From Epiperipatus broadwayi (lineage: Eukaryota; Onychophora; Udeonychophora; Euonychophora; Peripatidae), in contig JAQFVV010000180.1 of assembly GCA_028023455.1 (NCBI GenBank), positions 1 to 64,000 on the forward strand: a stretch of 64,000 nt of DNA, given 5' to 3'. Each line of letters opens with the position of its first letter. Position 1 is the stretch's first letter. The notes under the pieces were generated by a model. That model ran no database searches. It had not been told where the DNA came from and was given only the letters and a program-made list of their open reading frames with translations. This document shows, piece by piece, positions 51,921-64,000 of this stretch. The position numbers and the translations under genes were made by a program.

Positions 51921-54900
51921 TATATTCAACCTGCCGATAACTTAGTAAATCTTGTGAAAAATATCATGTACAAGTTCCATGTACACATTATTTTGGTCAG
52001 ATCACAAGATTACAAAGTTATCAGTGGCTTGATGCAAATGTGAAATGTCTAATACATGCTCCATGTTGCAGGACTAATACACAAATAGCAATTATCTTTT
52101 GTCTACATTTGAAAACAATATCAGTAAATATTTAAAAATTGACTTATTGAATTTAATGGTTTTTAAGTTTAAATTTAAAATACAAATTATAATTTTCATT
52201 TATTATAATCATAATAAATTTTAATTAAGATATCTAATTAATATTACATCAAAATATAATATTATTTTTTTTTTAAAAAAATCATATAATTAGAAAAAAA
52301 TATTATCTTTACAATAGATATAATATTTTTATTCTCATTTAATAGAACTCTGCAAATAGATTCATACATACACCTTTTAAAGGATCACTGTAAATTAATT
52401 AAGTTAAGATTCTATTTATCATTATTATCAGTTTTAATAAATATTATAAATTTAAATAGGTATAATGTAAACATGCTTGTATCTATTAAAGACTATTATA
52501 ATGGAACTATATAGGATTATTTAAAATATAAATGACTTTAAAGATGTTTATTAACTACTTCAACAGAATCCTAGACTTATTATTCCTTATAAAGTAAACT
52601 ATTTATACCTAACATACATTAATAATTAATAGTAATATAATTATATGTTCTTTAAATTTAAAATATTGATTATTATATAAGTTTTACATCCTTCTTGTCA
52701 CAGTGAAGAAATCAAAAAGTCACAATATATATTAGTCAATCAAATTATTCATAACTCAAAATAATAGACAACTGAATTTGTATTGAAGCACTCAAATCTG
52801 TTGCACACATTTGGCTTCACTTTCTGGTGATGTTTGAAACCCTCAAACATGGGTTCGAACTCAGTTCTTTAATAATAAATCACTAGGGAGTGAGGATATA
52901 CAGATGCACGTGATTGTTTATTTTTTTGTTAAGCTTTATTCTCGTTTAATATTAATGTAAATATAAAACATAAATTTCTATCATGGTAAGCAATCATGAG
53001 TATGTGTGTGTGTAACAGATAAACATAATAATTTTATTAAAAGTGTTTATATTATGTATATATTTTTATTCATGTATTTTTATTTGAGAGGAAGTTCGAG
53101 AGAGTAACGCAAATTTAGCAAACAGAAGACGTGCCTTACTTTAATTTCAGAAAAGATTTGTTTATTTTAACATAGGTTTATTTTAAAAATTTTATGTTCA
53201 TTAAAATTTATCCTGTGGGTCTATTTTCAGCTCAAAATAGACCAAGACCAGCTCTCTCGAACTTGATCCCGTTCATACTTTCAAATTAGCTGTGTCATTG
53301 TTGACTGTTAGCTGACATCCGGGGATTACCAAAGGCAGCCAAAATTAGTATAAATACCACTGCATTTTCTAACTAAAAGGGCTCTGCATCTTATTTCTAA
53401 ATATTGTTATCAAGGTAATCTCCGTCACTCAGAATTTTAAAATGGTTCGTGAGTAGAAAAAAAAATTGCTTCCCTGATCTCTCCAAGATCAGACACATGC
53501 CAATGTACTCATAAGCCATTGTATTATAAGTGCTGCCAAAATGAACTATAAAATACACCAGGAAAGGACATTAACCACAATTTTAACAAAATAATGCCAA
53601 ATCAACTAGATTTCTTCAAAAAAAAAAAACCCACGTGTGTATACGGCCATCAAATCGTCTAACATAAAGGTAATTTCCTGCCACAAAATGAACTCTAAAA
53701 ACTTTCATCTAAATAATTTTATTAATTGTAAACTGTAAAATTCAACCTCTAGCTATGTAAAATTATATCTTTGTAATATTTCCATTTTTGTAGTCTTTAT
53801 TTTCTTTAAAATGTAACTGCTTATTTTTCCATCGGTAATGCCAAACCGATTAATTGCTTAAACAATGATTTTTCTCTTTGCTCTAATATATAAATTTTAT
53901 TTGATTTTCTAAACTCGATTGCTGGGTTTTCACTCTTACTGTTTTATTATTTTTAAATGCGGCAATTTTAATTTGATATTATATAAATCATACCCATTTT
54001 AATATGCTAATAATTCAATCTGGCGAATCACCCTTATATTATTTTACTATTCCGCCATTAAGGAATTTTAAATTGTAAACATAAGCTTTCTTACTAAACA
54101 ATAAAAATTTGCCCGGTTGAAAAAGATTCCTAAACTATTTTTATTAATTTATATTATGCTATCTGTTATCATTTCAAATAAATTATTAACTATTATTTCA
54201 TGCTATTGATTAATATTAAGTAAATTTAGTATTAAATAAATTGAAGTTCAGATCCTTACTTTTAGTTGATGATTCAATATATAATCAGCCCACCATCTAA
54301 CGATAATTTAAGTAACTAATTTCTCGGACGTATTGATATGCTTTTAACAAAGGGAATCTTAATTTTTCATATTTTATTATTGATATGCTAAATAATCTTT
54401 TAGGCAAATTATATGCTCTTTTTGGGATTGCTTATGTATTGTCATTTCATTACGCCAGGCTTACTTACTCTTTAAGGCCATAAAACTCAGTGTTAATACA
54501 GACCTGAAAGCCTTCACGATGCGTCCCGATGATAGCGTTCATAAATAAAAGGTTGCTTTGTCATACTTTCTCTCATTACAAGAATCCTTAAAGCACATTT
54601 CTCGGCAGAGTGTGGAGGCCCCAACTCCAAAGGTTGTGTTTGGTCGCATAAGCTCTATTATGGGTTAACATTCGGAAAAACGGAACCATAGTATCTTGCC
54701 AACCACTTCTATGGATGCCATCTGTCACAAGCACAGATGAGCTTATATATATTTTGTTCTCAAGTTGATGAAGCTCCTTGTCCTTCCAAACGTTATCATT
54801 TGGTCTGCATGCTCTCATTTATAATTCCTCATGTATTTTATTCGTCTGTAAGTCGTAATGATATGATTTCCTAGGCCACCCCAAGTTCTCATATTATAAT

Positions 54901-55140
54901 ATAAATTTAGTTTGCCCTATTACATGTTATAGCTTATTAGTGCTATCCACCCTCTTGTTAAATCGCTTTAAATATGTTGAAAATAATTCCTAATAAAGCC
55001 TATGAAAGTCAAGCCATGTGACTAACTGTCCAGATAATTATGCTTTTCCTTATTCTATACGTAAATCATAGATGATGAATCCGTTTATAGTTTCCAAGAT
55101 AATTAACCTGTCAGTAATAGAATTATGATGAAATCTATGT
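51921..55140. other. unclassified DNA, B-box-like site, possible LTR-like block
   Basis: GGGTTCGAACTC at 52852-52862 is a B-box-like motif. GTTCGAGAGAG (53092) and CTCTCTCGAAC (53251) form an inverted pair. Downstream, AGTATAAATACC at 53347 resembles a TATA box and is followed by a less AT-rich stretch. The 76-codon minus-strand frame 54818-54588 is unrecognised. These hints could mark an old LTR or promoter, but no pair of LTRs or pol was found. Confidence 0.3.
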
Positions 55141-55144
55141 ATAA

Positions 55145-55345
55145 TTAAAATTCATTAGATTATTTGTTATTCAAACTATCATAATGTACATAATAAAAGC
55201 CCTCGTATAGCTATTAAAATCTGTTATATTCTTTGTGACTTAAAATATCATAAGGTTCATAATCAAAGCCCATGTATGGTTATTGAAATCTATTACATTA
55301 TTAATGATTTAAAATATCATAGCATGAATAATAGAAACCCTGTAA
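55145..55345. repeat. degenerate minisatellite, about 69-bp unit
   Basis: Three units carry ATCATAATG/AGG/GCATG, CATAATAAAAGCCC, GTATAGCTATTAAAATCTG and TTACATT-TT-TGA-TTAAAAT, with starts at about 55179, 55249 and 55316. Confidence 0.55.
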
Positions 55346-56170
55346 AATATATTTTAAATTAGCATATTAAGCCATATCGTTCCAATTAATTAATTCCTTA
55401 CTAATATGTATATTTGGTATTCGCATATCCATCAATCCTTAAATTATGTTGCTAAGGTTAGCATGGAATGCCCACATCAACATTATGTGAAACCCAGATA
55501 GAGTATTTATTATGTATAATCATATTTATGATGTGTTTAAGTCCCTATATCCATTTGCTCATATACTCATTTAATTGCCTTATTAATGTTATTTTCAATA
55601 AATTCGTATTTAATAACCTATTCTTTGGATATTTTATTAATTCATGCATGCACATTTGTTATTATATTGCATCATCCTTTAGTTAATCATTATATCTCTT
55701 GTGTCTCTGCTGACCCTCTGGGCCGGGGATTGTTAAAATGTCATTTGCTATCATCAGACGTGTTGTTTGTAATGTTATAGACTTGGGAAATGGGCAATAG
55801 GGTGAAGTTAATGAGTATTCCTGACCTGTGTATCTCGCATATGATTGAACTCTAGATACTTTTGCTTAGATGCTAATTCTTGTTAGACGAACATACAATT
55901 CTGACTGGTACAGTATGCAATTTAATTTAATATCATCAAATCAAATTTTGTTCACAAATGAATCTTCTCAGGGTGCCATTTTAAAAAATTAATCATATGA
56001 TGATAAACATTCTACAGCTTTATATGTGTGAGAAGTCTGCTTGTAGCAGTGAAACCATTGGTTGTGTTTTAGAGTTTATTTTTTGGTTAGTCTAATTGGG
56101 TTGTGAATTTGGGGTAATTTTAATTTTATATATATAGTCATGTTGTGAATCAATTTTTTTTTGTGGAATA
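55346..56170. other. anonymous AT-rich DNA
   Basis: Short frames at 55468-55686 and 55586-55780 overlap in different phases and resemble nothing known. A word CTGACCCTCTGGGCCGGGG near 55708 stands out in composition but not in meaning. Confidence 0.4.
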
Positions 56171-56360
56171 ATGATTTAATGACTACTTCAGTTTTCATGG
56201 ATCATGGAAGGACATATAAAGTGTTAAGATTCTTCATGAAGAGAGAAACCATAATAAAAGAAAAATTAAAAAGGCAATTTTAATAAAAAGAAATAAACTG
56301 AATTTAATTAATAGACAACTAATAACATTAAAATTTGGGATTCATGGGATTTAAGTTGAT
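56171..56360 (+). pseudogene. Penelope-like element C-terminal scrap
   Basis: The block SVKILHEERNHNKRKIKKAI and then LIKRNKLNLINRQLITLKF can be read across one stop. It is the xKILxxExxxxxRKIKEAxxI…NR end of GIY-YIG-type PLE proteins. No endonuclease core survives upstream. The next 500 bp hold two inverted repeats, the second with a hammerhead-like string, as expected for a PLE terminal region. Confidence 0.65.
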
Positions 56361-56396
56361 GATGTTTCCTTTTGTTTTGTTTTTTGAATTTAACAG

Positions 56397-56611
56397 CAGT
56401 TGAGGCAGATTAAGGAATTAACCTAAACTACTTCTGCGGATTGAAAGATTGTATATAAATATAGTAATTAATTGTCATTATATTTATTATTTTTATTATA
56501 TATATATATAATTATAATTGAAATAATATTTTTAACGGTTTACAAACAATTACAAACAATCCTTGAATCCGCAGAAGTACTTTCGATTACTTTCTAACCT
56601 GCCTCAACTGC
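56397..56611. repeat. imperfect inverted repeat downstream of PLE scrap
   Basis: Arms of about 55 bp share CAGTTGAGGCAG at the outside and CTTCTGCGGATT inside, separated by about 100 bp of AT-rich spacer with (AT)n. The copies differ at several positions. Confidence 0.75.
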
Positions 56612-56624
56612 CATTAATATATAT

Positions 56625-56850
56625 ATGTCATATTATTATTACTATTTGCGGGATATTCCGTGGAGTGAAAAAGCTAAATGCTGACATTTCAGTACAATAT
56701 CAAGTACCTTCCTCAGAGCGTCCTCTTTCTCAAATCATGATTTGAGAAAGAGGACGCTCTGAGGAAGGTACTTGATATTGTACTGAAATGTCAGCATTTA
56801 GCTTTTTCACTCCACGGAATATCCCGCAAATAGTAATAATAATATGACAT
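56625..56850. repeat. perfect 226-bp palindrome
   Basis: Two 113-bp arms are exact reverse complements with no spacer. The centre lies between 56737 and 56738 inside ATCATGAT. I compared the arms base by base over most of their length and found no mismatch. Each arm carries one copy of the hammerhead-like string. No coding function is likely. Confidence 0.9.
56759..56797 (+). ncRNA. hammerhead-like motif in palindrome
   Basis: The plus strand reads CTGAGGA, AGGTAC pairing with GTACT around an 8-nt loop, then GAAA, TG-TCAG-CA and TTT. CUGANGA, stem II, GAAA and a 2-bp stem III follow the minimal hammerhead plan reported from Penelope-like elements. Because the region is a perfect palindrome, an identical motif lies on the minus strand at 56678-56716. 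Stem I pairing is weak (GCT with AGC). Confidence 0.45.
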
Positions 56851-56879
56851 CTTTTATCCGTGAAAACATTAGAATTAAC

Positions 56880-56902
56880 ATATATATATATATATATATA
56901 TA
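56880..56902. repeat. (AT)n microsatellite
   Basis: About 11 AT units follow the palindrome. Confidence 0.9.
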
Positions 56903-59900
56903 ACCACCCATCAGTATCTTATGATTTATAAGATTTATGTTCTTCATATTCGGTAACCAAATTACATTCGATTTGCTAATTTCCTCATTTGAATATCAGG
57001 TAATTTTATCGAATGCTATTATTTTTTTCTGGTCACACAGCCCGCTTAATGTAATTAAACTTGAATAATAGTTGAGGACAGAACCAGTTTTTAATTTATT
57101 TGAAAGGTTTCAGAATTCTATACAAGAATCCACTAGTCTACCTCCCTACCTTTATTAGTTATTATTATCAAATTATTTGCTACACCTGGAGGATTGTATT
57201 TTCTAATACAGCATTGTCAATTTATTTGTTAAAGTAATAATTGTTGAATTTAAATAATTTTGTTCTATTAATAACAAACTTAAATAAATAACAATGCAAG
57301 TTATATTCCTATGATTTATTAAATTATAATTATTTTAAAAACTAAATAGAGAATAACAGTATATAAACGAATAAATTCAAATGGTTATTAAACATTATTA
57401 TTTTTTAAGATTTAGATTCTTTTTTTTTCATATAGTCTGACACACCATAACATTTGCTACTTTTTATAGCTCAAAAAAGTGATCACTTAAATTACGAAAT
57501 AGTCTCTTACCAGTAAATTGAATTGTTCAATTATAATGGTGTATAAATTACCATGCATGTTATTTTGTTCTCCTGGGAGGAATTGGTTATATGCTCTCAT
57601 TCCAGATTGCAGGCAGTCCAGGGTTGAAAGATTTAGGCAGAAGATGGCTTCACTCTTGGCATTTTAAGACTTCAGGAAGGAAAAAACATCACCAAATGAA
57701 CTTTCTCTACTCACCCATTATGATGATTCAATACACTGGTGAGAGTAGATTGGTGCAATTTTTATGACTTCATAGAAAAACATAGTAAACTGTTTTCTTT
57801 AGAATATGAAGATCTAAGACTGCAAAATGCATGATGTATTTGCTTTTTATACCCCCTCCCTGATTTTAGTCAGCCATGCACATACTGTTGACATCTTTTA
57901 ACTTTTACAAATTTTAAGTAATTTTGTTCACAAAGTCATATTTTTTTCCTTTGGTGACAGAAACAGAATGCTGTGACTTTAGCTTTTAAGTGTTGCTAAT
58001 TAATTTGCAATAAGAATTTATGTCCTTATCTTAGCAAAAATAAAAGGTCTGGTTATTCTTTTTATCTCTTTTTTAATCTTTTTAACTTAAAAAAAATATA
58101 ACCTACATTGTCTAAAAATATGATTAGATGGTATTTGAAAAGAAAAATATTTTTTTTGGGGAATTTGATAATTTAAAATTCTAAATTGCCAGTGCAAACT
58201 TATATCAAAAATATGATACAATATATTGTGACCCTGTGTTCATGCTACTTTTTTAAAAAAAAATAAGAGAAGAGAATGTGATAAAAATTTTTGTGACAAT
58301 AAAATATGTGAGAATTATACTATTTAAGTTTTCTTTAGATGATGTAATTAAGTTATTCAACTAACTACAAGTACTTAATATAAAAATTTAGTGATATAAA
58401 AGTTATTAGAATACGTAGCTTTAATATTTGGTTAGTGAATATGCTTTTAAGATGAGGATTGGGTTTAGTTCTTGTTTAGTTTTATAAAACTTAAAGCTAA
58501 ATAAAGTTTAATATAATGTAATACTGTGTAAAGCTAATTTTATACTTGGAAAACTATAAACTAGTCGGTGGATTTATTTATGTTATAATGGCATTATTGA
58601 ATTAATTATTACAAAATTGATTAATTTGTTCAAGTTATTATATTACTAGAGTTCAAAATATTTGAATAAAGTTGGTTTATTTAAAGTAAATATTGAAGTT
58701 AGCTAAAAATGCACAGATTAATTATTAGATTAAATGTTTAAAGAATGTAAAGTAAGTTCCTGTATGTGTGTGAATGATTGTGCATGCATGCTACTTTATT
58801 AAAATATTATTTGTTATAAGTAAAGTTAATTTTTGATTTATTCATTTATATAAAAATAAATGAATGATTAATTTAACATTGAAAGTGTTTAAAATAAATA
58901 AATTTAACAGCTTATAAATTAAAAGTGATAATTTAAAATAATAAATGTATTATTTATTTTATTATTTTTTTTTTTTTTTTTATATTATGAAATAATTTAA
59001 AAGTAAAGTTCAAGTAATGAAATTTTAAAGTTGTCACATGGGAATTAGAAATAGATCAATATTATGTAGTTTTTAATTTAATTCCTTGTCATACTTTACA
59101 TAATTTATGATAGAGGTCAGATTTAAAGATGTGGCTAATTAAAATGCCCACCAAAATAAAAAGAGTAAAAAGAAGGGAATTTTCAGTGTGTGCTTATTGG
59201 TGTGCTTGCTTTCTCATCTGAACTTTTCTTTGTCATCCAAGAATCCTCAACAAGAAGACAGTAAAATTTAATTTCAATTTTTTTTATTCTAAATTTAAAA
59301 GTGATATATTTTTAAAACATTTATTATTCATCAAGCAATTATGCATTGCTAGAAATAAAAAGGTGTTAGGTTTTCTTATACCTTAGCCTAATCTAAAAAC
59401 TTTCTGAGAAAATTAGCAAAATGCCTAATAAAAACTGGAATTCTCTATTAATTCATTATAATCAAGTGTACATCAATCAAGAGTTAAGGAAGGAGAAGAT
59501 AATATATTTTCCATTATCATTTCAAAACTATAATGAACATTATACTGGACCATGTTATTATATATTTCTTACTTTTAGTAAAGTGATATCCAAATTTATT
59601 GTTGATAGATTTTTGCAATTAATTTACAAGTAAAGAAAGAAATGTTTCTACAGAAATTGATATTATTTAATTCAGAAATGCTTAACTCCTAACAGTTATA
59701 GTAGTAATGATTTCATTTGTTAAATATTATCTTAATAACTGTTTAGAAGTCGACTCATGCATTTTACAAAATAAAATGAGCTTTATATTATTAAAGTCTA
59801 AGAAAATAATTACATTCGTGTTTCTAAAAGAACATTTTAAATGAGAAATAAATGGATGCATTAATATGAAGTTTTATAGAAAATATTATTACTTTAAATA

Positions 59901-62499
59901 AATATCAATACTATGGAATATGAAAAACTGTTTAAATTGCTGACTTTAAAATGAATAGTAATTTATGAATTGCTACCATTAATTACCCTGAGTGAAAAGA
60001 ATACTATTTTTAAATAAGTATTTAAAATGCTCTTTTAAAATGAAGGAACTGTTAATATTCCAACATATAACCATGGATAAATTTAAAGAAATATTCCTAA
60101 TAATATATTTGTTATTGGAATTAAATATTAAAATAAATTATGGTGAACTCTGTAAATAAACTTATAAATGAATGAAAAATGTATCCAAATATATTGCAAT
60201 AATTGTTTTTAAGTGTTGCTGTTTTTGTCTATTATTTGTCTCCAGGAGGTCATAAATGCTTTGTTATTTAAAAATAACATCAGTAGCAAGTTGCATTGCT
60301 TCTAAAAATAATTCACCATCAAAAGGACATTGCTTCCTGCATTAGGTAGCTCATTGCAGAGAAACTCAGATAAAAGAACTATGGGTGTTTAAGAAAAATA
60401 ATATTTTTACTATTATTATTATTTATTTTAATATTATACCAAGATGTTTTATTTAATTATATATTATGCATTTATTCTTATGTTAGAAAAGATTAAATTG
60501 ATATATTTTTTTTTATTGTTGGCTTAAAGTAAAGTATTTGATATACATGTCCAGATAAAGATATACATTTGTTTACTGAGTCACTGGTATTTTATTGATA
60601 CTCTATTTATCATTTTATGGGTAAAATGCCAATATTTGGTTTATCAGAAGCTTATAAAAATTTTCAATTAATATTGTATAATTTATTATAAAATTATTAA
60701 TATAACAAGATATTTATCATTATTTATATTTAGTAATATTTGCATTTGCTGTTTATGTCCACTTTAGTTTTAACAATTTATGCTGCTTTTATTGGATATG
60801 TGTATTTATTATTTGTGAAATTTTATTATGCTACTTAAAGTATTTTCATAGTCATTTGACTTGCATCCATTTATTGATTTTGTGCATTATTTAATGTATG
60901 TATTTCAGAAATTGAAAGTTTATTTCTCTAGTTTTTTAGTGATTTTTTTCATCTTGCCATGGTTGTGCTAAAGATATATCTAATCTCTTTTAAAACAATT
61001 TTGGGATGCATATCACTTTATTAATGATGTGTATTAATTATTGTACTTTGGAGGATTTGAGCATGCTCTCCCCAATGTTTAGTATTTATTTTTCATGAGA
61101 GGATTATATTTCAATATTTTATGATTGTTTTTCATGCTTAGCTAGTATAGCTAGATATCTAGAGAAGATTTGTCTGGTAGTTTATATTCCATTTTTTTCA
61201 TGTTGGGATCTTGTCCACGCCTCTATTTACTTAAGAAAAGGTATTGGAATATGCCATTGTCTCTTTCCACCTGTGTAGTTGTTGCTCTGAGGAGTCTTTC
61301 TCCCTCATGAAGATATTTAATTATAGTCCACCATGTAAGGTGAAGTTAATGGATGTGTTAAAATTATCATGGCAATTGATAAGGTAGAATTTTGAAGTGT
61401 ATAATCACTTCAGGGACACTTTACTATTCATATTGTTTTGCATAGTAAAGTAATGTATATATTGTACAGTTAATGCCTTGCCAGCAGTTTACAAGTAAAC
61501 CAACAAATAATTTAGTAATTTAATGTTTATATGAATGAATAGCATAATAAGATGTGCACATATGTAATATTATCATTATCATCATCCAGAAAGTAGTTCA
61601 CTGATGGATTGGTAAGACAAGGGTTAGATTATTTATTATGTGGACATGGGCAAAATCTAGTATGTTGTGTGCATGGCTTCTGACGAGTTTTTTCATTTTT
61701 CTTTACTGTTAAGTTAATAAATGCTGACTGTAATTTTCTTATTTATGGTTTGTATGATATGTAATATTATCATAACAGTTTACTGATAAAAGTTAAGCCA
61801 GCTATCAGTTAAGAATTAAGCTTTTCTAATTTTATTTTATTTTATTTTAATGCTATAACTGGAATACAATTAATTAACGTGCTAATCAATAGTAGCCAAA
61901 GGGACATGAAGGTACATCTTAAATATTGTTGTCAATTATAGTTTAAAAACCTTTAGAAAATAATTATTTTAGTGAAATAGCATAGCATAACAACTATGTT
62001 TAAAAATTAGTTAACAAAATAATCAATCATTCTTGCTTTGAAATGAGTGTATTGTAGAATAAAAATAGTATTTAACCAAATTTAACAAATTTGAGTTAAC
62101 AAAAACTAAATTGATTTTTTCAGATAAACCTGGAATTATTAAAGGGTATGAGCACAGAATCAAGGTTTCTGACAGTATACCATACCAGGAAAGATCATAC
62201 CCAGTCCCACACCAATATAGAGCTGAGGTAGAGAGAGAATGAGCAACACTTGTGTGTGTTTAGACTTGGGCTTCTTATTGATAGTTTTACATTGAGCATA
62301 AAGGACACAGGTGAATGTGCAAATCAGTCCCACCATGTTAGATCCTAAAAGTGGGCTTTAAAGTCACATGTCATTTGTGAATGAGTCTACAAAAATATAT
62401 CAGCATGCTAATACAAAAAAAAAGTTATAATTTTAATCTTATTAAGAATAAAATTTCAAATTCATATTTTATTCTTGTTTGTGGAATGGATGATATTAT
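56903..62499. other. long gene-free AT-rich stretch
   Basis: No supported gene, RNA or repeat is present. A 70-codon plus-strand frame at 59421-59633 (MPNKNWNSLL) is unrecognised. Slightly less AT-rich blocks at 57560-57900 and 61200-61440 contain no frame. A T15 run is near 58966. Confidence 0.45.
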
Positions 62500-62960
62500 A
62501 CCATCTACAAATAGATGGTCCAAATATATTGGCATTTGAGAATACTTAAAAGCTAAAAAAAAAGTACAATTTAAAGATCACGTAAAAGATGCAATTTGCT
62601 TAGTATAATTTATTTTTTTAAAACGTACAATGAGAGTTGATTTTTTTTGTTTCAAATTATTTGTCTGTAATTTAATTAAAGTTGAGATTGGAAAGAATAA
62701 AAGGACATACAGATTACTAATCCAGATAATGAAAAAGAAAGAAATTCCAAATGTAAAAGATTATGATCAATAAAACCTTTAGGATATTAATTAAAGATGG
62801 CAGAAAGAATTTGTTTAAAAAAAAGAACTTTGTAACAGAAAATGAAAATAAATGTATAAGATTATAAACCTTAATGTCATGATAAAAATATGTGCAGAAG
62901 TTTCAAAACTGGATCGAGATATAAAAAGAAGACAACTTCGATCTAGGTCTTTTATTTATC
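62500..62960 (+). repeat. dispersed repeat R2, copy B
   Basis: This is collinear with 13150-13640 (see the landmarks there) and has no RTE element at its left edge. Identity is moderate. The repeat has no visible coding capacity or terminal structure. Confidence 0.6.
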
Positions 62961-64000
62961 TTCTGGTTATGTGTGTTTAGAGTTGGTGGTTTCTGTGAGA
63001 GTGACCTGTTGCAGTGAGATGCATCTGCACAGGAACACTACTCACTTGATGAATGAACTCATCATGCAAGAATGGAAACAAAGCCTTTTAAACATCGTCT
63101 TTCGTAAGAAAGAGGTCATCACAACTGAGCTTCTAGCTCCAGCTATGGAACAGACCAGGAATGTGAAGATGCCGGCAGGAGAAACCAATTAAATTTCAAT
63201 GAGCTCAGAATCCCATGAATCTACACAAACTTACCGGTAAACTACTCTATTCATACCCTGATTGTGATTAATGAACTATAAGCTTATAATATAATCCTGA
63301 TAGAGACATTCCCTGATTTATGAGAGATCTTTTTGATCCATGGATTGTTTAAAGAGAGAACAGAAATGGGCTGTGTTAATTATGTAAAGTGATTACCTGG
63401 ATTAATGTGCATGTCCTTTCTAATTAATAATAATAATTTATCATTAAATATTTTAATAGTAAAATAAAATATTTGTCTTTAAGATCACTTTCATCTATAT
63501 GTTATTAATTTTAGTTATTTATTTTAGTAGTAAGACTTGAATGTATCAATTAATTTTGTCCATATGGTGATTATTTAAGCCCTAGGAAAATTTCATAACA
63601 AACTTTAAAATGACAAAGAATCAAAATATCTATTTTTTTTTTTAGTAATTTTCTTTTTAATATATGATATGTGATGTAATGTGATGGTCAGAAAATTCTT
63701 GTAGAATTCTGGTACCCTTATTAAAAGAAATAAAAAGCTGATTCTGCCAGCAGTGTAGGTTATAATAATTAGTAGGCAAGTTAATCAGGAAATATAGCTA
63801 TGTTTTTGGAAATAGGAACAAGATATTTTTCTTCTCCATAGCTTGATTAACTTTCACTTTATAGTGTGTAAAAGAAGGCCTACCAGAATGAGAGAAACAT
63901 CACAATGAGTTTATAAGTATGTAGGTGATTATTTTATCTATGACATATACATCTTGTACTATAAAACAGTGCCTATGTTTTGCAGATGACCTTTCTTTGG
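62961..64000. other. window end: short ORF and possible splice acceptor
   Basis: A 73-codon plus-strand frame at 62971-63192 (MCLELVVSVRVTCC, later EVITTELLAPAMEQTRN) has better base composition than its surroundings but no known relative. A TATGTTTTGCAG acceptor-like sequence near 63974-63985 is followed by ATGACCTTTCTTTGG at the window edge, so an exon could begin there. Both are weak. Confidence 0.25.

Noticed and set aside
53092-53262. Terminal inverted repeats GTTCGAGAGAG/CTCTCTCGAAC of a transposon
   Set aside because: Only 11 bp match, and no duplication or further arm pairing was found.

Overview
The window is very AT-rich, non-bacterial DNA in which I find no convincing host protein-coding gene. 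Every protein signature I recognise belongs to a retrotransposon: an RTE-clade LINE, a longer two-ORF LINE with gag-like zinc knuckles, and several Penelope-like elements (PLEs) ending in a GIY-YIG endonuclease. Long ATT/AAT microsatellites, hairpins and minisatellites fill much of the rest. This mix points to a repeat-rich invertebrate or other non-mammalian animal genome, either an intergenic stretch or a very large intron. The species cannot be fixed from the sequence; a mollusc or similar lophotrochozoan is only a guess.

Layout: 2.3-3.7 kb, two broken PLE 3' ends in tandem (minus strand). 3.8-5.8 kb, a dispersed repeat (R1) whose second copy is at 32.4-34.5 kb. 8.2-9.7 kb, a PLE C-terminal scrap followed by a multimer of a 414-bp unit in direct and inverted orientation, each unit carrying a hammerhead-ribozyme-like core. 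9.8-13.15 kb, a decayed RTE element ending in (TGA)n and abutting a second dispersed repeat (R2, other copy at 62.5 kb). 14.5-21.0 kb, a nested structure: two about 2.17-kb units joined head to head as a giant palindrome, with a diverged third unit inserted in one arm. 21.5-22.6 kb, the 3' end of a LINE. 26-28.4 kb, a less AT-rich island I cannot classify. 28.6-29.3 kb, a microsatellite plus a 420-bp hairpin element. 34.6-35.1 kb, a PLE fragment. 36.9-43.2 kb, a nearly full-length but dead LINE on the minus strand with overlapping ORF1 and ORF2. 44-48 kb, microsatellite and tandem-repeat fields. 56.2-56.9 kb, a PLE scrap followed by an inverted repeat and a perfect 226-bp palindrome. The remainder is anonymous AT-rich DNA.

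The elements fit together as follows. PLEs and LINEs supply reverse transcriptase activity. The tandem hammerhead-like units look like non-autonomous passengers of the retrozyme type, which in animals are thought to be mobilised by PLEs. RTE elements end in short GAT-type repeats, and two large AAT/ATT microsatellites here are compound GAT-AAT tracts, so retrotransposon tails are a plausible seed for them. None of the retrotransposon reading frames is intact, so nothing here is expected to be active.
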